A stretch of DNA of 64,000 nt, taken from Acinetobacter pollinis. GTDB lineage: Bacteria > Pseudomonadota > Gammaproteobacteria > Pseudomonadales > Moraxellaceae. Both the position numbers and the translations under genes were made by a program. The notes under the pieces were generated by a model. The model was not told the origin of the DNA. It did no database searches and saw only the letters and a list, made by a program, of their open reading frames with translations. The first letter of the stretch is position 1; the number at the start of each line of letters is the position of its first letter. The stretch covers positions 62,001 through 126,000 of the forward strand of contig NZ_VTDQ01000004.1 of NCBI RefSeq assembly GCF_015627175.1. The letters are read 5' to 3'. Positions 39,388 to 49,151 of the stretch are shown piece by piece.

Positions 39388-39862
39388 ATGACCATACATT
39401 ATTATAATGTTTCTATAACTTGGGAAGGAAACCTAGGTGAAGGAACAACCTCTTATAAAAGCATATCAAAGAGATTTTAAAATTACACATCCTCATAAAC
39501 CTACTATTTTAGGCTCTGCCGATCCTGCATATTTAGGCGATAAAAGCAGATGGAACCCAGAAGACCTGATGCTTTCGGCTGCTTCAGCATGTCACAAACT
39601 ATGGTATCTACATCTTTGCGCAATCAATGGTATTCATATTGTTGCTTATACTGATGATGCAGAAGCAGAAATGGAAGATTATCACCCTATAAAAAGGGGG
39701 CATATTACACAAATCTGTTTGAATCCACGTATCACTTTAAAACAAGGTGCAAACTTAGAGCTTGCAAAGAAATTACATGATTTGGCTCATCATGAATGTA
39801 TGGTTGCAAATTCGGTGAATTTTCCCATTTACTGCAAACCTATATTTTCTTTTAATACTTAA
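39388..39862 (+). pseudogene. OsmC/Ohr-family protein gene with a +1 frameshift
   Basis: Two overlapping frames together encode one OsmC-family peroxide-reductase-like protein of about 157 residues. The first frame starts at the ATG at 39388 (MTIHYYNVSITWEGNLGEG) and runs to TSYK at 39459, then stops soon after. The second frame continues with AYQRDFKITHPHKP and contains the Cys-containing helix (LMLSAASACHKLWYLHLC), the HECMVANS motif and the end of the fold. The switch falls on the run AAAA at 39457-39460, one A too many. It may be a real mutation, a sequencing error or, less likely, slippage during expression. Confidence 0.85.
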
Positions 39863-39868
39863 AAAATA

Positions 39869-39894
39869 ACCGACGTATTATATGTCGGTTTTAT
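39869..39894 (+). terminator. Terminator after the OsmC-family gene
   Basis: Stem AACCGAC / GTCGGTT with an AT-rich loop, then TTTATTT. Confidence 0.7.
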
Positions 39895-39962
39895 TTAAGA
39901 TTTTGCGCAATAATTATTATAATAGAAATCATATACTTTGATTGTTAAATATAAATGACAAT

Positions 39963-39997
39963 AAAAAAAGAGCCAAAATTGGCTCTTTTTTTATTTT
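39963..39997. terminator. Bidirectional terminator before the His-rich gene end
   Basis: Stem AAAAAGAGCCA / TGGCTCTTTTT with loop AAAT and long A/T runs. On the minus strand it ends the His-rich small gene. Confidence 0.9.
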
Positions 39998-40002
39998 ACG
40001 GC

Positions 40003-40182
40003 TTAACCTACTTTTTTAGGTGCGTGATGATGTTTTTTGTGTGCATGCTTCTTATGGTGCACTTTTTTTGCATGGTGTTTGTGATGTGGTGCTGGTTGTG
40101 GTGCAGCAGGTGCAGCCATTGCTGTTGCTGTGAATGCAGTTGCAGTAAGACCAAGTGCTAATACAGATAATATTTTTTTCAT
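40003..40182 (-). CDS. Small exported His/Lys-rich protein (unknown function)
   Basis: A 59-residue reading frame with a signal peptide (MKKILSVLALGLTATAFTAT, cleavage probably after AMA) and a mature peptide of about 36 residues that is largely His, Lys, Ala and Pro (APHHKHHAKKVHHKKHAHK and so on, 12 His). A terminator lies 6 nt behind its stop. It is too short for common length cut-offs and the opposite strand also stays open, which could mislead gene callers. Such His-rich peptides can bind Ni, Zn or Cu or buffer the periplasm. No role is established. Confidence 0.8.
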   Translation of the reverse strand: MKKILSVLALGLTATAFTATAMAAPAAPQPAPHHKHHAKKVHHKKHAHKKHHHAPKKVG

Positions 40183-40686
40183 AAATTAAATCTCTCGTGA
40201 GTAAAGTTGGGTTTAAATCTCGATAAACCTATAATGAACGAAAGATGTGGATTATTTATGGACGAAATATATCAACTTATATTGTCTAAGATACATATCA
40301 TAGTGGTTCGACAGAACTTAAGTTAAGAGATTTTTATATTATGAAAAAATTAATAAAGAATTAATATTCATCTTTTTTGAATATCTAAGTAAGACGACAT
40401 CGATAGATTTTATCTAAAAACTTAGCCAAAATGGTAGATATAGAAAAATAAAAGCCAATGATCCGAGTGATGAAGAATCATTGGCTCAAAAAAGTCTTTT
40501 CGAGTGGGTTATTTTTAGAATACCCAAGACAAGTCGAGTTTTTATCTCTGACTAAAGCCACTAGATAATCACTTTCTTATCTAGTTTTGAGGCTTTGTAC
40601 CCTATATAACGTTAGAATTTTTAAATAGGTTGACAAAGAAATCAAAAAAAATTAAAAAAATAAATAAATTTTAAAGTTGGTTCATT
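40183..40686. other. Intergenic region with three hairpins, possible small RNA
   Basis: No gene is visible. Three hairpins lie within 150 bp: 40453-40486 (AGCCAATGAT / ATCATTGGCT), 40505-40526 (TGGGT / ACCCA) and 40554-40596 (nested AAAGCC and ACTAGATAA stems). The first is followed by CAAAAAAG. The region also contains the promoter of the His-rich gene at its left edge. Confidence 0.45.
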
Positions 40687-41142
40687 TTGAAAATCTCTCT
40701 TAAAAAATATTATGCATGGTTTTTATTGTTTTGTTTTCTTATGACTTGCATAAGTGGTGTGTTGGCGACTGTTTTACCACGTGAATTATCACTTGTTTTC
40801 ATGGTTCTTCCTTATTTGGTCTCGATGATTGCTGTTCTATATTTATTTTTGAAGCAACACCGCCGTGCACCAACAGTTGAAGAGAGAAAAAGATTTACGC
40901 TAAGTTTAAATCTTCTTTTTTGGCTATTTAATTTAAGTGGTTTCTTTTTAGGACTACTTTGGATTTCTTTTTCTGAGCCTGAAATTTGGCAATATACAAT
41001 CAAGATGCTTTTTCAGCCTGCAACGTTAATGATTATCGGCTTATTTTTTATTGTAATTGCATTGCCTTTAATTGCTGTGACATTTTGGTTTTATGGAAAA
41101 CAGGCTGAACGTATGGCTTTAAAAATGTTTGGTCATAGATAA
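40687..41142 (+). CDS. Four-TM inner-membrane protein, ABZJ_00895-like
   Basis: A 151-residue protein with four membrane segments (about 8-27, 33-53, 75-97 and 111-137) and a basic loop HRRAPTVEERKRF between the second and third. The layout and this loop recall the Acinetobacter ABZJ_00895 family of unknown function; that assignment rests on memory. The start is a TTG at 40687, and a later ATG at about 40710 would remove seven or eight residues from the N-terminus. Its 3' end overlaps the convergent thiO gene by 24 bp. Confidence 0.7.
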   Translation: MKISLKKYYAWFLLFCFLMTCISGVLATVLPRELSLVFMVLPYLVSMIAVLYLFLKQHRRAPTVEERKRFTLSLNLLFWLFNLSGFFLGLLWISFSEPEIWQYTIKMLFQPATLMIIGLFFIVIALPLIAVTFWFYGKQAERMALKMFGHR

Positions 41143-42237
41143 TAGTTGACTGGGTTGGTAGGGGGTTGGGTCTTCAATACAGGGCTGCTTTAATATAAGT
41201 TGTCTAAGAAGTCGTGCAGATGCTGCTCCCATACACAGACCGTTACGGAAGTGTCCTGTATTAAGCCAAAGATTACTTAGTTGTGGGTAGGTACCAATAT
41301 ATGGAATACCAGCTGGAGAGCTAGGACGTAGACCCGTCCATTGTTTAATAATGGGAAACTTTTGTAGCTCAGGAATCATTTCGAAACAAGCATTTAATAT
41401 ATTTTGTTGTGTGTGCATGCAAAGAGCTTTATCAAACCCAATATCTTTCATGCTAGAACCACAAACAATATGACCATCTTTACGTGGAATAAGATACATT
41501 ACCTCATTCATGCACATGGTAGTTAACCAGTTCTTGGGTGTTTTAAATAAAACCATTTGTCCTTGAATGGGATAGACAGGAATTTGTAGATTAAGCTGAG
41601 CTGACCAATTTGCACTCCATGCACCTGTAGCAATAATAGTATGATCATGGGAGTAAATCACTTTTTGCTCATCTTCAATGCCAGTCACATGGCTGTCTTG
41701 AATACAGAATTTAGAAATCTTAATATTCTCGTGAAATGTAACGTTTGATTGGTGCTTTAAATAATTAATTAAAGACTGTAAAAGACGAGGATTTCGAACA
41801 TTGGATAATTCAGGAAAAAAGAGTGCTTCTTGAAATTGTTTTGAAACTTTAGGGTTAAGTTTTTGTATGTCTTTTTGCGTTAAGTGCTGACATATTTGCA
41901 TAGGTTCTTGGTGAGTGTTTGCATAATTTAGCCCAATATCAAAATCCTTTTGGTCAAAAATAAGCATACCTGTTTGTTGTATTTGAAAATCAATTCCTGT
42001 AGTAGGAAGAAGTTTCTGATTCCATTCGGTATAGAGTGCTTTTGCGTGTTTTGCTAGTGCATTTACCGGTTGAGGGTATCTCCAAGGATACATGGGCGAT
42101 AAAATTCCACCACCAGCCCAAGAAGCTTCGCGACCTGCTTGTTGTTGGTCATAGATGTGAACTTCAATACCTTGTTCCGATAGCTCTAGTGCAGACATGA
42201 GTCCATTAATGCCTGCACCAATAATTGCAACATTCAT
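41119..42237 (-). CDS. thiO: Glycine oxidase ThiO (FAD-dependent)
   Basis: An FAD-dependent amine oxidase of the DAO family, 372 residues, which would oxidise glycine to the imine used in thiazole (thiamine) synthesis. The N-terminal FAD motif is VAIIGAGINGLMSALELSEQ. REASWAGGGILSPMYPWRYP follows and is typical of ThiO. The C-terminal GLRPSSPAGIPYIGTY and HFRNGLCMGAASARLL close the FAD site. It is 9 nt downstream of hemB, with no other thi gene in view. Confidence 0.88.
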   Translation of the reverse strand: MNVAIIGAGINGLMSALELSEQGIEVHIYDQQQAGREASWAGGGILSPMYPWRYPQPVNALAKHAKALYTEWNQKLLPTTGIDFQIQQTGMLIFDQKDFDIGLNYANTHQEPMQICQHLTQKDIQKLNPKVSKQFQEALFFPELSNVRNPRLLQSLINYLKHQSNVTFHENIKISKFCIQDSHVTGIEDEQKVIYSHDHTIIATGAWSANWSAQLNLQIPVYPIQGQMVLFKTPKNWLTTMCMNEVMYLIPRKDGHIVCGSSMKDIGFDKALCMHTQQNILNACFEMIPELQKFPIIKQWTGLRPSSPAGIPYIGTYPQLSNLWLNTGHFRNGLCMGAASARLLRQLILKQPCIEDPTPYQPSQLLSMTKHF

Positions 42238-42246
42238 GAATTGAAG

Positions 42247-43720
<1,474 letters not shown>

Positions 43721-44869
43721 ATGACTGAAGAACAGACTCCCGCTTCTCAGCAAACAGTACAAAAAGCGCCAGCTTCTCAAGCAAAATCAACACGTAAAAA
43801 ATGGTTATCTATCGTTGCAATCTTATTTATCATTTGTGCAATTATTTATATTGTATGGACCGTGTTCTTTAGTCATGTTGAAGATACAGACAATGCCTAT
43901 GTGGGTGCAGATACTGCTCAAGTAAGCTCTATGGTTGGTGGACAGGTGAAAAGTGTGTCGGTTGAAGACACGCAACGTGTCAAAGCAGGTGATGTATTGG
44001 TTGTGATTGATGATAGAGATGCAAAAATTTCTTTAGCACAGGCAGAAGCAGATTTAGCAAAAGTTAAGCGTCAATATACGCAGACGCAGGCCAATAGTGG
44101 TTCTTTATCTTCTCAGATTCAATCGACTCACGATGCAATACAAAGTCAGAAAGCACAAGTGGAAAAAGCGAAAGCAGACTTGGAAAAAGCAACAGCTGAT
44201 TTTAAACGCCGTCAAGAACTTAGTGCTTCTGGTGCAATTTCTAAAGAAGAATATGCAACGTCACAAAATGCTTTAAATACAGCAAAAGCCAATTATGGTG
44301 TTGCTCAGGCTGGCTTATCGCAAGCTGTTTCAAATCAAAAAGTTGCTCAAAGTAATTTAGATGCAAACAATGCTTTAATTAAAGGTTTAGATCAGGAAAC
44401 TACACCTGATGTACTTGCAGCACAAGCTAAAGTTGACCAAGCGCAACTTAATTTAGATCGTACGGTAATTAAAGCACCTGTTGATGGCATCGTCACCAAT
44501 CGAAATGTACAAATTGGTCAGACTGTCTCAGTAGGATCTTCGTTAATGCTTGTTGTTCCTGTGAATAAGCTATATGTCGATGCGAATTTTAAAGAAAACC
44601 AACTTGCCGATGTAAAACCAGGTCAGTCTGTTACGCTTACATCTGATTTGTATGGTGATGATGTTGTATATCATGGCAAAGTCGTTGGTTTTTCCGGTGG
44701 TACAGGCGCAGCATTCGCTTTGATTCCAGCACAGAATGCAACAGGAAACTGGATTAAGGTTGTACAACGATTACCTGTACGCGTGGCATTAGATGAAAAA
44801 GAGCTTGAAAAACATCCTTTGCGTGTCGGTTTATCTATGACTGCAAAAGTCGATTTAAAGTCGAAGTAA
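43721..44869 (+). CDS. emrA: Membrane fusion protein EmrA of a tripartite drug exporter
   Basis: A HlyD-family periplasmic adaptor of 382 residues linking EmrB to an outer-membrane channel. One N-terminal membrane segment (about 28-50) is followed by the first barrel/lipoyl part (DTDNAYVGADTAQVSSMVGG), a long coiled-coil hairpin (about 100-230) and the second lipoyl half (DRTVIKAPVDGIVTNRNVQI). The C-terminal beta-barrel ends in a Lys-rich tail. emrB starts 6 nt downstream. No emrR-type regulator or outer-membrane gene is nearby. Confidence 0.92.
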   Translation: MTEEQTPASQQTVQKAPASQAKSTRKKWLSIVAILFIICAIIYIVWTVFFSHVEDTDNAYVGADTAQVSSMVGGQVKSVSVEDTQRVKAGDVLVVIDDRDAKISLAQAEADLAKVKRQYTQTQANSGSLSSQIQSTHDAIQSQKAQVEKAKADLEKATADFKRRQELSASGAISKEEYATSQNALNTAKANYGVAQAGLSQAVSNQKVAQSNLDANNALIKGLDQETTPDVLAAQAKVDQAQLNLDRTVIKAPVDGIVTNRNVQIGQTVSVGSSLMLVVPVNKLYVDANFKENQLADVKPGQSVTLTSDLYGDDVVYHGKVVGFSGGTGAAFALIPAQNATGNWIKVVQRLPVRVALDEKELEKHPLRVGLSMTAKVDLKSK

Positions 44870-44875
44870 TTCATC

Positions 44876-46399
44876 ATGAGTAAATTTGTGCCTCTAGGTG
44901 ATCTCACTGGGAATAAATTATTATTAGCAACACTTGTCTTGGCATTGGCCAATTTCATGGTTGTTGTAGATACAACCATTGCAAACGTTTCTGTTGCACA
45001 CATTACGGGAAGTTTGGCTGTTTCGACAACACAAGGTACTTGGGTTATTACTTCCTATGCAGTGGCTGAAGCAATTTGTGTACCTTTAACTGGATGGCTG
45101 GCAGGTCGGTTTGGTGCAGTTCGCGTATTTGTATCTTGTTTAATTGGTTTTACATTATTTTCAGTCTTATGCGGATTATCTAATTCTTTAGGGCTTTTGG
45201 TATTTTGCCGAATTGGACAGGGTCTATTTGGTGGACCCTTAATGCCATTAAGTCAAACCTTATTGCGCCGTATTTACCCTCCTGAAAAACATGCACAGGC
45301 GATGGGAATATGGGCAATGACAACGGTTGTTGGTCCAATTGTTGGCCCAATTCTAGGTGGATGGTTTAGTGATAGTTTTTCATGGCACTGGATTTTCTTT
45401 ATTAATTTACCTATCGGAATTATTTGTGTTTTTGGTGCATTTAAACTCTTAAAGCCTGCTGAAACTGAGACTCAACTTGTTAAAATTGATGCAATTGGAC
45501 TGTCTTTGCTTATTATAGCGATTGGTGCTCTACAGCTTCTTTTAGATCTTGGTCATGACCATGATTGGTTTTCAAGTAACCTAATTTGTACCTTGGCTGT
45601 AACATCATTTATTGGCTTTATTATCTTTGTTATTTGGGAACTGACTGAAAAAAATCCTATTGTAGATATTTCTATTTTTCGGCATTCCGGTTTCTCACTT
45701 GCAGTTTTAACCATGGGATTTGCTTTCGGCGCCTTTTTTGGCAGCATTGTATTAATACCACAGTGGTTACAAACAAATATGGGGTATACCGCGACATGGG
45801 CAGGCTATTTGACGGCAACCATGGGATTGGGAAGTGTGACAATGTCTCCTGTCGTAGCAAAGCTTTCCACAAAATTTGATCAGCGTGGTTTGGCTTGCTT
45901 TGGCTTATGTATTTTAGGTGGTGTTACGTTAATGCGTGCCTTTTGGAACAATGAAGCAGATTTTATGACTTTGGCTGTGCCACAAATTTTACAAGGTTTT
46001 GGAGTCCCATTCTTCTTTATTCCATTAACTAATATTGCTTTAGGTTCTGTACTTCCAAATGAAGTTGCAGCGGCTGCAGGTTTAATGAACTTTATGCGTA
46101 CAATGGGAGGAGCTATAGGCGCTTCTTTAGCTGTAACGGTTTGGGATGATCATGCCAGTATTGCACGAAGTGAAATTGTATCTAATATGGATATAAAGCC
46201 GACGTTAAACACTCTTCAACATCAAGGGTTTAGTTATGATACAGCATTAGGCACGATTTCGAACTTAGTAAATAAGGAGGCCTTAACTGTGGCAGCGGAT
46301 CATGTATTTCTTGTGTTTTCTATGATTTTTCTAGTAGGGGCAATTATTATTTGGTTTTGTCCTAAGCCAAGAAAAATTGAGGGTGGACCCTCACATTAA
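44876..46399 (+). CDS. emrB: MFS drug exporter EmrB (DHA2 family)
   Basis: The inner-membrane pump of the EmrAB system: 507 residues and about 14 membrane segments. Typical sites are VVDTTIANVSVAHI in TM1 (motif D1), GWLAGRFGAVRVF (motif A) and TTVVGPIVGPILGGWFSD (motif C). The product expels hydrophobic compounds with proton uptake. It is coupled to emrA by a 6-nt gap. The ssrA gene starts 54 bp after its stop codon. Confidence 0.94.
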   Translation: MSKFVPLGDLTGNKLLLATLVLALANFMVVVDTTIANVSVAHITGSLAVSTTQGTWVITSYAVAEAICVPLTGWLAGRFGAVRVFVSCLIGFTLFSVLCGLSNSLGLLVFCRIGQGLFGGPLMPLSQTLLRRIYPPEKHAQAMGIWAMTTVVGPIVGPILGGWFSDSFSWHWIFFINLPIGIICVFGAFKLLKPAETETQLVKIDAIGLSLLIIAIGALQLLLDLGHDHDWFSSNLICTLAVTSFIGFIIFVIWELTEKNPIVDISIFRHSGFSLAVLTMGFAFGAFFGSIVLIPQWLQTNMGYTATWAGYLTATMGLGSVTMSPVVAKLSTKFDQRGLACFGLCILGGVTLMRAFWNNEADFMTLAVPQILQGFGVPFFFIPLTNIALGSVLPNEVAAAAGLMNFMRTMGGAIGASLAVTVWDDHASIARSEIVSNMDIKPTLNTLQHQGFSYDTALGTISNLVNKEALTVAADHVFLVFSMIFLVGAIIIWFCPKPRKIEGGPSH

Positions 46400-46453
46400 T
46401 ACCTTAACCTATAGTATTTTGCTTAGAGTATGTTATAATTGCCAGACATACAT

Positions 46454-46813
46454 GGGGATGTTATTGGCTTCGACGCTGGTGATGAAACTCATAGATGCAT
46501 GCCGAGAGCGCATTTTCTCTCGTAAATAAAATTTGCAATTTTATAGTCGCAAACGACGAATCTTACGCTCAAGTAGCCTAAGGGCTACTAGTCCGCTTAT
46601 CAGATTACTTGTGGCCTGATAACCCGACAGAAGCGAACGCACACAAGTCCGTATAGAATCAAGCCTTGGGGTTCTATATCAAACTTAAAGGATCGCGCTT
46701 TTAACCCTGTTCGTCGGGTCTTTAAGTGCTAAAATAATAGACGATATCTAAGCATGTAGTATTCTGGAGCGTAATGCTGGCGGACGCGGGTTCAACTCCC
46801 GCCATCTCCACCA
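46454..46813 (+). ncRNA. ssrA: Transfer-messenger RNA (tmRNA)
   Basis: The 360-nt tmRNA releases stalled ribosomes and tags the nascent chain. The 5' GGGGATG...TTGGCTTCGACG and the 3' tRNA-like end GGACGCGGGTTCAACTCCCG...CCA form the acceptor and T arms. The tag frame follows GTC and encodes ANDESYAQVA before TAA. Several pseudoknot-forming repeats are recognisable in the middle. The 3' end (with encoded CCA) is a standard integration site, and an integrase gene begins 172 bp downstream. The gene is intact. Confidence 0.95.
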
Positions 46814-46845
46814 AATTTTTATCCAGTCTCACAAGACTGATTATA

Positions 46846-46882
46846 AAAAGCCTTTAAATTCAATATTTAAAGGCTTTTTTAT
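46846..46882 (+). terminator. Terminator after ssrA
   Basis: Stem AAAAGCCTTTAAAT / ATTTAAAGGCTTTT with loop TCAAT, followed by T residues. Confidence 0.88.
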
Positions 46883-46890
46883 TTGCCTGT

Positions 46891-46965
46891 TTATCCGAAG
46901 TTATCCGATTGAATATGACCTTGTTTTTGCCTAATTGGGTAAAAAAAGGGAAAATTTACCCCAAT
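46891..46965. promoter_or_regulatory. Repeats upstream of the integrase (arm sites or operator)
   Basis: TTATCCGA occurs twice in direct order at 46891-46898 and 46901-46908, period 10 bp. A near-perfect inverted repeat (TTGGGTAAA / TTTACCCCAA) at 46935-46964 lies just before the integrase start. Both fit integrase arm sites or autoregulation. Confidence 0.5.
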
Positions 46966-46984
46966 CAATAATGAAAGGTTTTAG

Positions 46985-48136
46985 GTGATGGCATCAACAC
47001 AATTAACAGATAGTCAGTGCAAACAAGCAAAGCCGAAAGACAAGCCTTATCGTTTATCCGATGTAAATGGTCTATCGCTACAGGTTTCTACAAACGGCAC
47101 AAAATATTGGAATCTACGTTTAACGATTAATGGTGACAGGAAGTCTAAATCTATAGGTAAATATCCAGACATTAGTTTAAAGAAAGCACGTGATATAGCT
47201 TCTAGACTTAAAGTCCAATATGCAGAGGATAGTAGTCTGGAATCTCCAAAACCTCAATTTAGTGAAGTTGCCGAAGATTGGTTTGAAAATCAAAAGGGGA
47301 CATGGTCAGATAAACATATTAGCAATGTTAGGGCGTCTCTAGATGAGTTGTATCTAAGTTTTGGTAATTATGAGATCGATAAATTAACAGCACCTATTAT
47401 TCTAGAAGCGATTAGAAAAATTGAGAATAGAGGATCTTTGGAAGTTGCGAAGAGAACATTATCAAGATGTGGGATGGTCATGAAGTATGCGATTGCACAT
47501 AGTTATAGATTAGATAATCCTGCATCGGATTTGGTATATGCATTGAAATCTAGGAAAGTAAAAAATTTAGCATCATTACAAGCTCAAGACATGCCTGAGT
47601 TTCTAAAGAAGGTACGCATGTACCCAAGTGATGCTCAAACACATCATGCAATTATGTTGATTATGCTTACAGGTGTAAGGGTAAGTGAGTTACTCAAAGC
47701 AACTTGGAGTGAATTTGATATAGAAAATAGAGTATGGGATATACCAAAAGAACGAATGAAAAATGGGTTATCTCATAGAGTACCTTTAACAAATTTAATG
47801 CTTCAAGAGTTGGAAGCACTTAGGTTGACACATAATGAAGAGTTACTTTTTCCTCATCGTTTAAATAGTAAGGAGCCTATGCGTAGTGAGTCAATTTTAC
47901 AGGTGATTAAGCGTTCTGGTTACGCAGGTAAGATGACAACTCATGGTTTTAGATCATTGTTTAGTACGGTTCTGAATGAGTCTAATGTGTTTAATTATGA
48001 TGTTATAGAAAGACAGTTAGCACATGTCCCACAAAACCGTATTCGTGCTGCTTACAATCGTGCTCAATATTGGGAAGAGAGGGTTAAGATGATGAGCTGG
48101 TACGAAGCTAAGGTGATTGAGTGGATTAATTCCTAG
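46985..48136 (+). CDS. P4-type tyrosine integrase
   Basis: A site-specific tyrosine recombinase of 383 residues. The N-terminal arm-binding domain (DUF4102-like; LSDVNGLSLQVSTNGTKYW) is followed by a core-binding domain and the catalytic domain with Arg in LTGVRVSELLK, H-x-x-R in THGFRSLFS, His in QLAHVPQN and the Tyr in RAAYNRAQYWEER. The GTG at 46985 and ATG at 46988 are both possible starts. It lies 172 bp from the ssrA 3' end in the same orientation, the arrangement of ssrA-targeting islands. Slightly short for the family (about 400) but complete. Confidence 0.93.
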   Translation: MMASTQLTDSQCKQAKPKDKPYRLSDVNGLSLQVSTNGTKYWNLRLTINGDRKSKSIGKYPDISLKKARDIASRLKVQYAEDSSLESPKPQFSEVAEDWFENQKGTWSDKHISNVRASLDELYLSFGNYEIDKLTAPIILEAIRKIENRGSLEVAKRTLSRCGMVMKYAIAHSYRLDNPASDLVYALKSRKVKNLASLQAQDMPEFLKKVRMYPSDAQTHHAIMLIMLTGVRVSELLKATWSEFDIENRVWDIPKERMKNGLSHRVPLTNLMLQELEALRLTHNEELLFPHRLNSKEPMRSESILQVIKRSGYAGKMTTHGFRSLFSTVLNESNVFNYDVIERQLAHVPQNRIRAAYNRAQYWEERVKMMSWYEAKVIEWINS

Positions 48137-49030
48137 AAATTAGATGTAAAAAATAGAACTTATCGTTACGTACCTATCAGTTTACCCATCAGAAACAAGC
48201 TGACTATTCAAATCATAGCGTTTTTAAGATTATGATATTTGAAAAAATGTCTGCCATTTATGGCTTGTATATTGATTACCTTGGTCTGAGTGGATTAGTT
48301 TTTTTGCGTTCCTTTCGCAACTCTAGCCTAAATTCTAGGCTTAGAGTAGTCACACTGTGATTTAATGTCATCTACTTTTATCAGCCGATGTACTCGATGA
48401 ATCCCGTAACTTTCACTAACAATTTTCAAACCGTAATGTGTAGATACCGCCAGATTTTAGCCAGAACTGTATAATCAATCCTAAAAGCTATTGCCATTTC
48501 CTTTCAACCTTACTGTTCGGTTACTTTAGCCAAGCATAATTACTAATGTGATAAGTAAGAGTTGAGTATACATGACTGACTGGCCATATGTGATGATTCT
48601 CTTTAATAAAGAGCAGCTCCAGATTTGCTTGCGGAAAACGCCATGGCTTTTTTTAATATTCATTTTTTCAGTGACCCGTTTAGCTCTTTTTCAACTTTCC
48701 TAGTTTTACATGCTTAGATTTTTTTATGGGATTATTGAGAGTCAGATTATTTCATCTAGGCATATAAACTATATATTGTTGTTACTAGTCGTATAGGAAT
48801 GCTATGGTTTTTCTTTGCAACCTCCTTTACTGTTTCAATTTTAGGCTCTTCATTTTATTGTATCGTTTACTGTTCATAAGCACATTGCCAATTAGCCATT
48901 TTATCTAACTAAAAGATGTCTACAAAATCTGTGATGGCTAATATCTAAAAAATTTTTTACCATTGAGAACTAGGTAATCTAACTTGCCAAGAAATAGTAA
49001 ATTTTGAGTAGTGCCTGACCAAAAAACCTA
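48137..49030. other. Gene-free stretch holding the IS3 relic
   Basis: About 900 bp without an intact gene. The segment 48230-48720 is a decayed IS3-family transposase on the minus strand (listed separately). The rest is AT-rich with no visible coding capacity. Confidence 0.6.
48230..48720 (-). pseudogene. Decayed IS3-family transposase (orfA tail and orfB fragments)
   Basis: Reading the minus strand and allowing frame changes and stops, one finds the orfA end (EKEL...ILKKA.AF.AS, about 48690-48610), the orfB start (FIKENHHIWPVSHVYSTL, about 48610-48550), YAWLK and LLGLIIQFWLKSGGIY (about 48530-48460), HRVHRLIKVDDIKSQCDY (about 48400-48360) and HSDQGNQYTSHKWQTF (48292-48244) of the catalytic core. 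About 100 residues between the last two pieces are missing. Many stops show that it is long dead. Confidence 0.78.
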
Positions 49031-49063
49031 AGAATAAGCAAAGAATAAGTATAGAATAAGGCT
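49031..49063 (+). repeat. Iteron-like array, three 11-bp direct repeats
   Basis: AGAATAAG plus three variable bases, repeated at 49031, 49042 and 49053, exactly one helical turn apart, 88 bp before the 509-codon gene. Such phased repeats upstream of a rep-like gene are typical initiator-binding or autoregulatory sites. Confidence 0.65.
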
Positions 49064-49151
49064 GAAAAATATTGAGAATTAATGACTTATATCTATAACA
49101 TAATTAGGTTGGAAATAAAGAATTCTTTTATAATTAGCTTGGAGTAGTCAT

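Noticed and set aside
39955-40161. Plus-strand open frame with Cys/His-rich product at 39955-40161
   Set aside because: It is the complement of the His-rich exported small gene on the minus strand, which has a signal peptide and terminator. The plus-strand frame starts inside a terminator and has no ribosome binding site.
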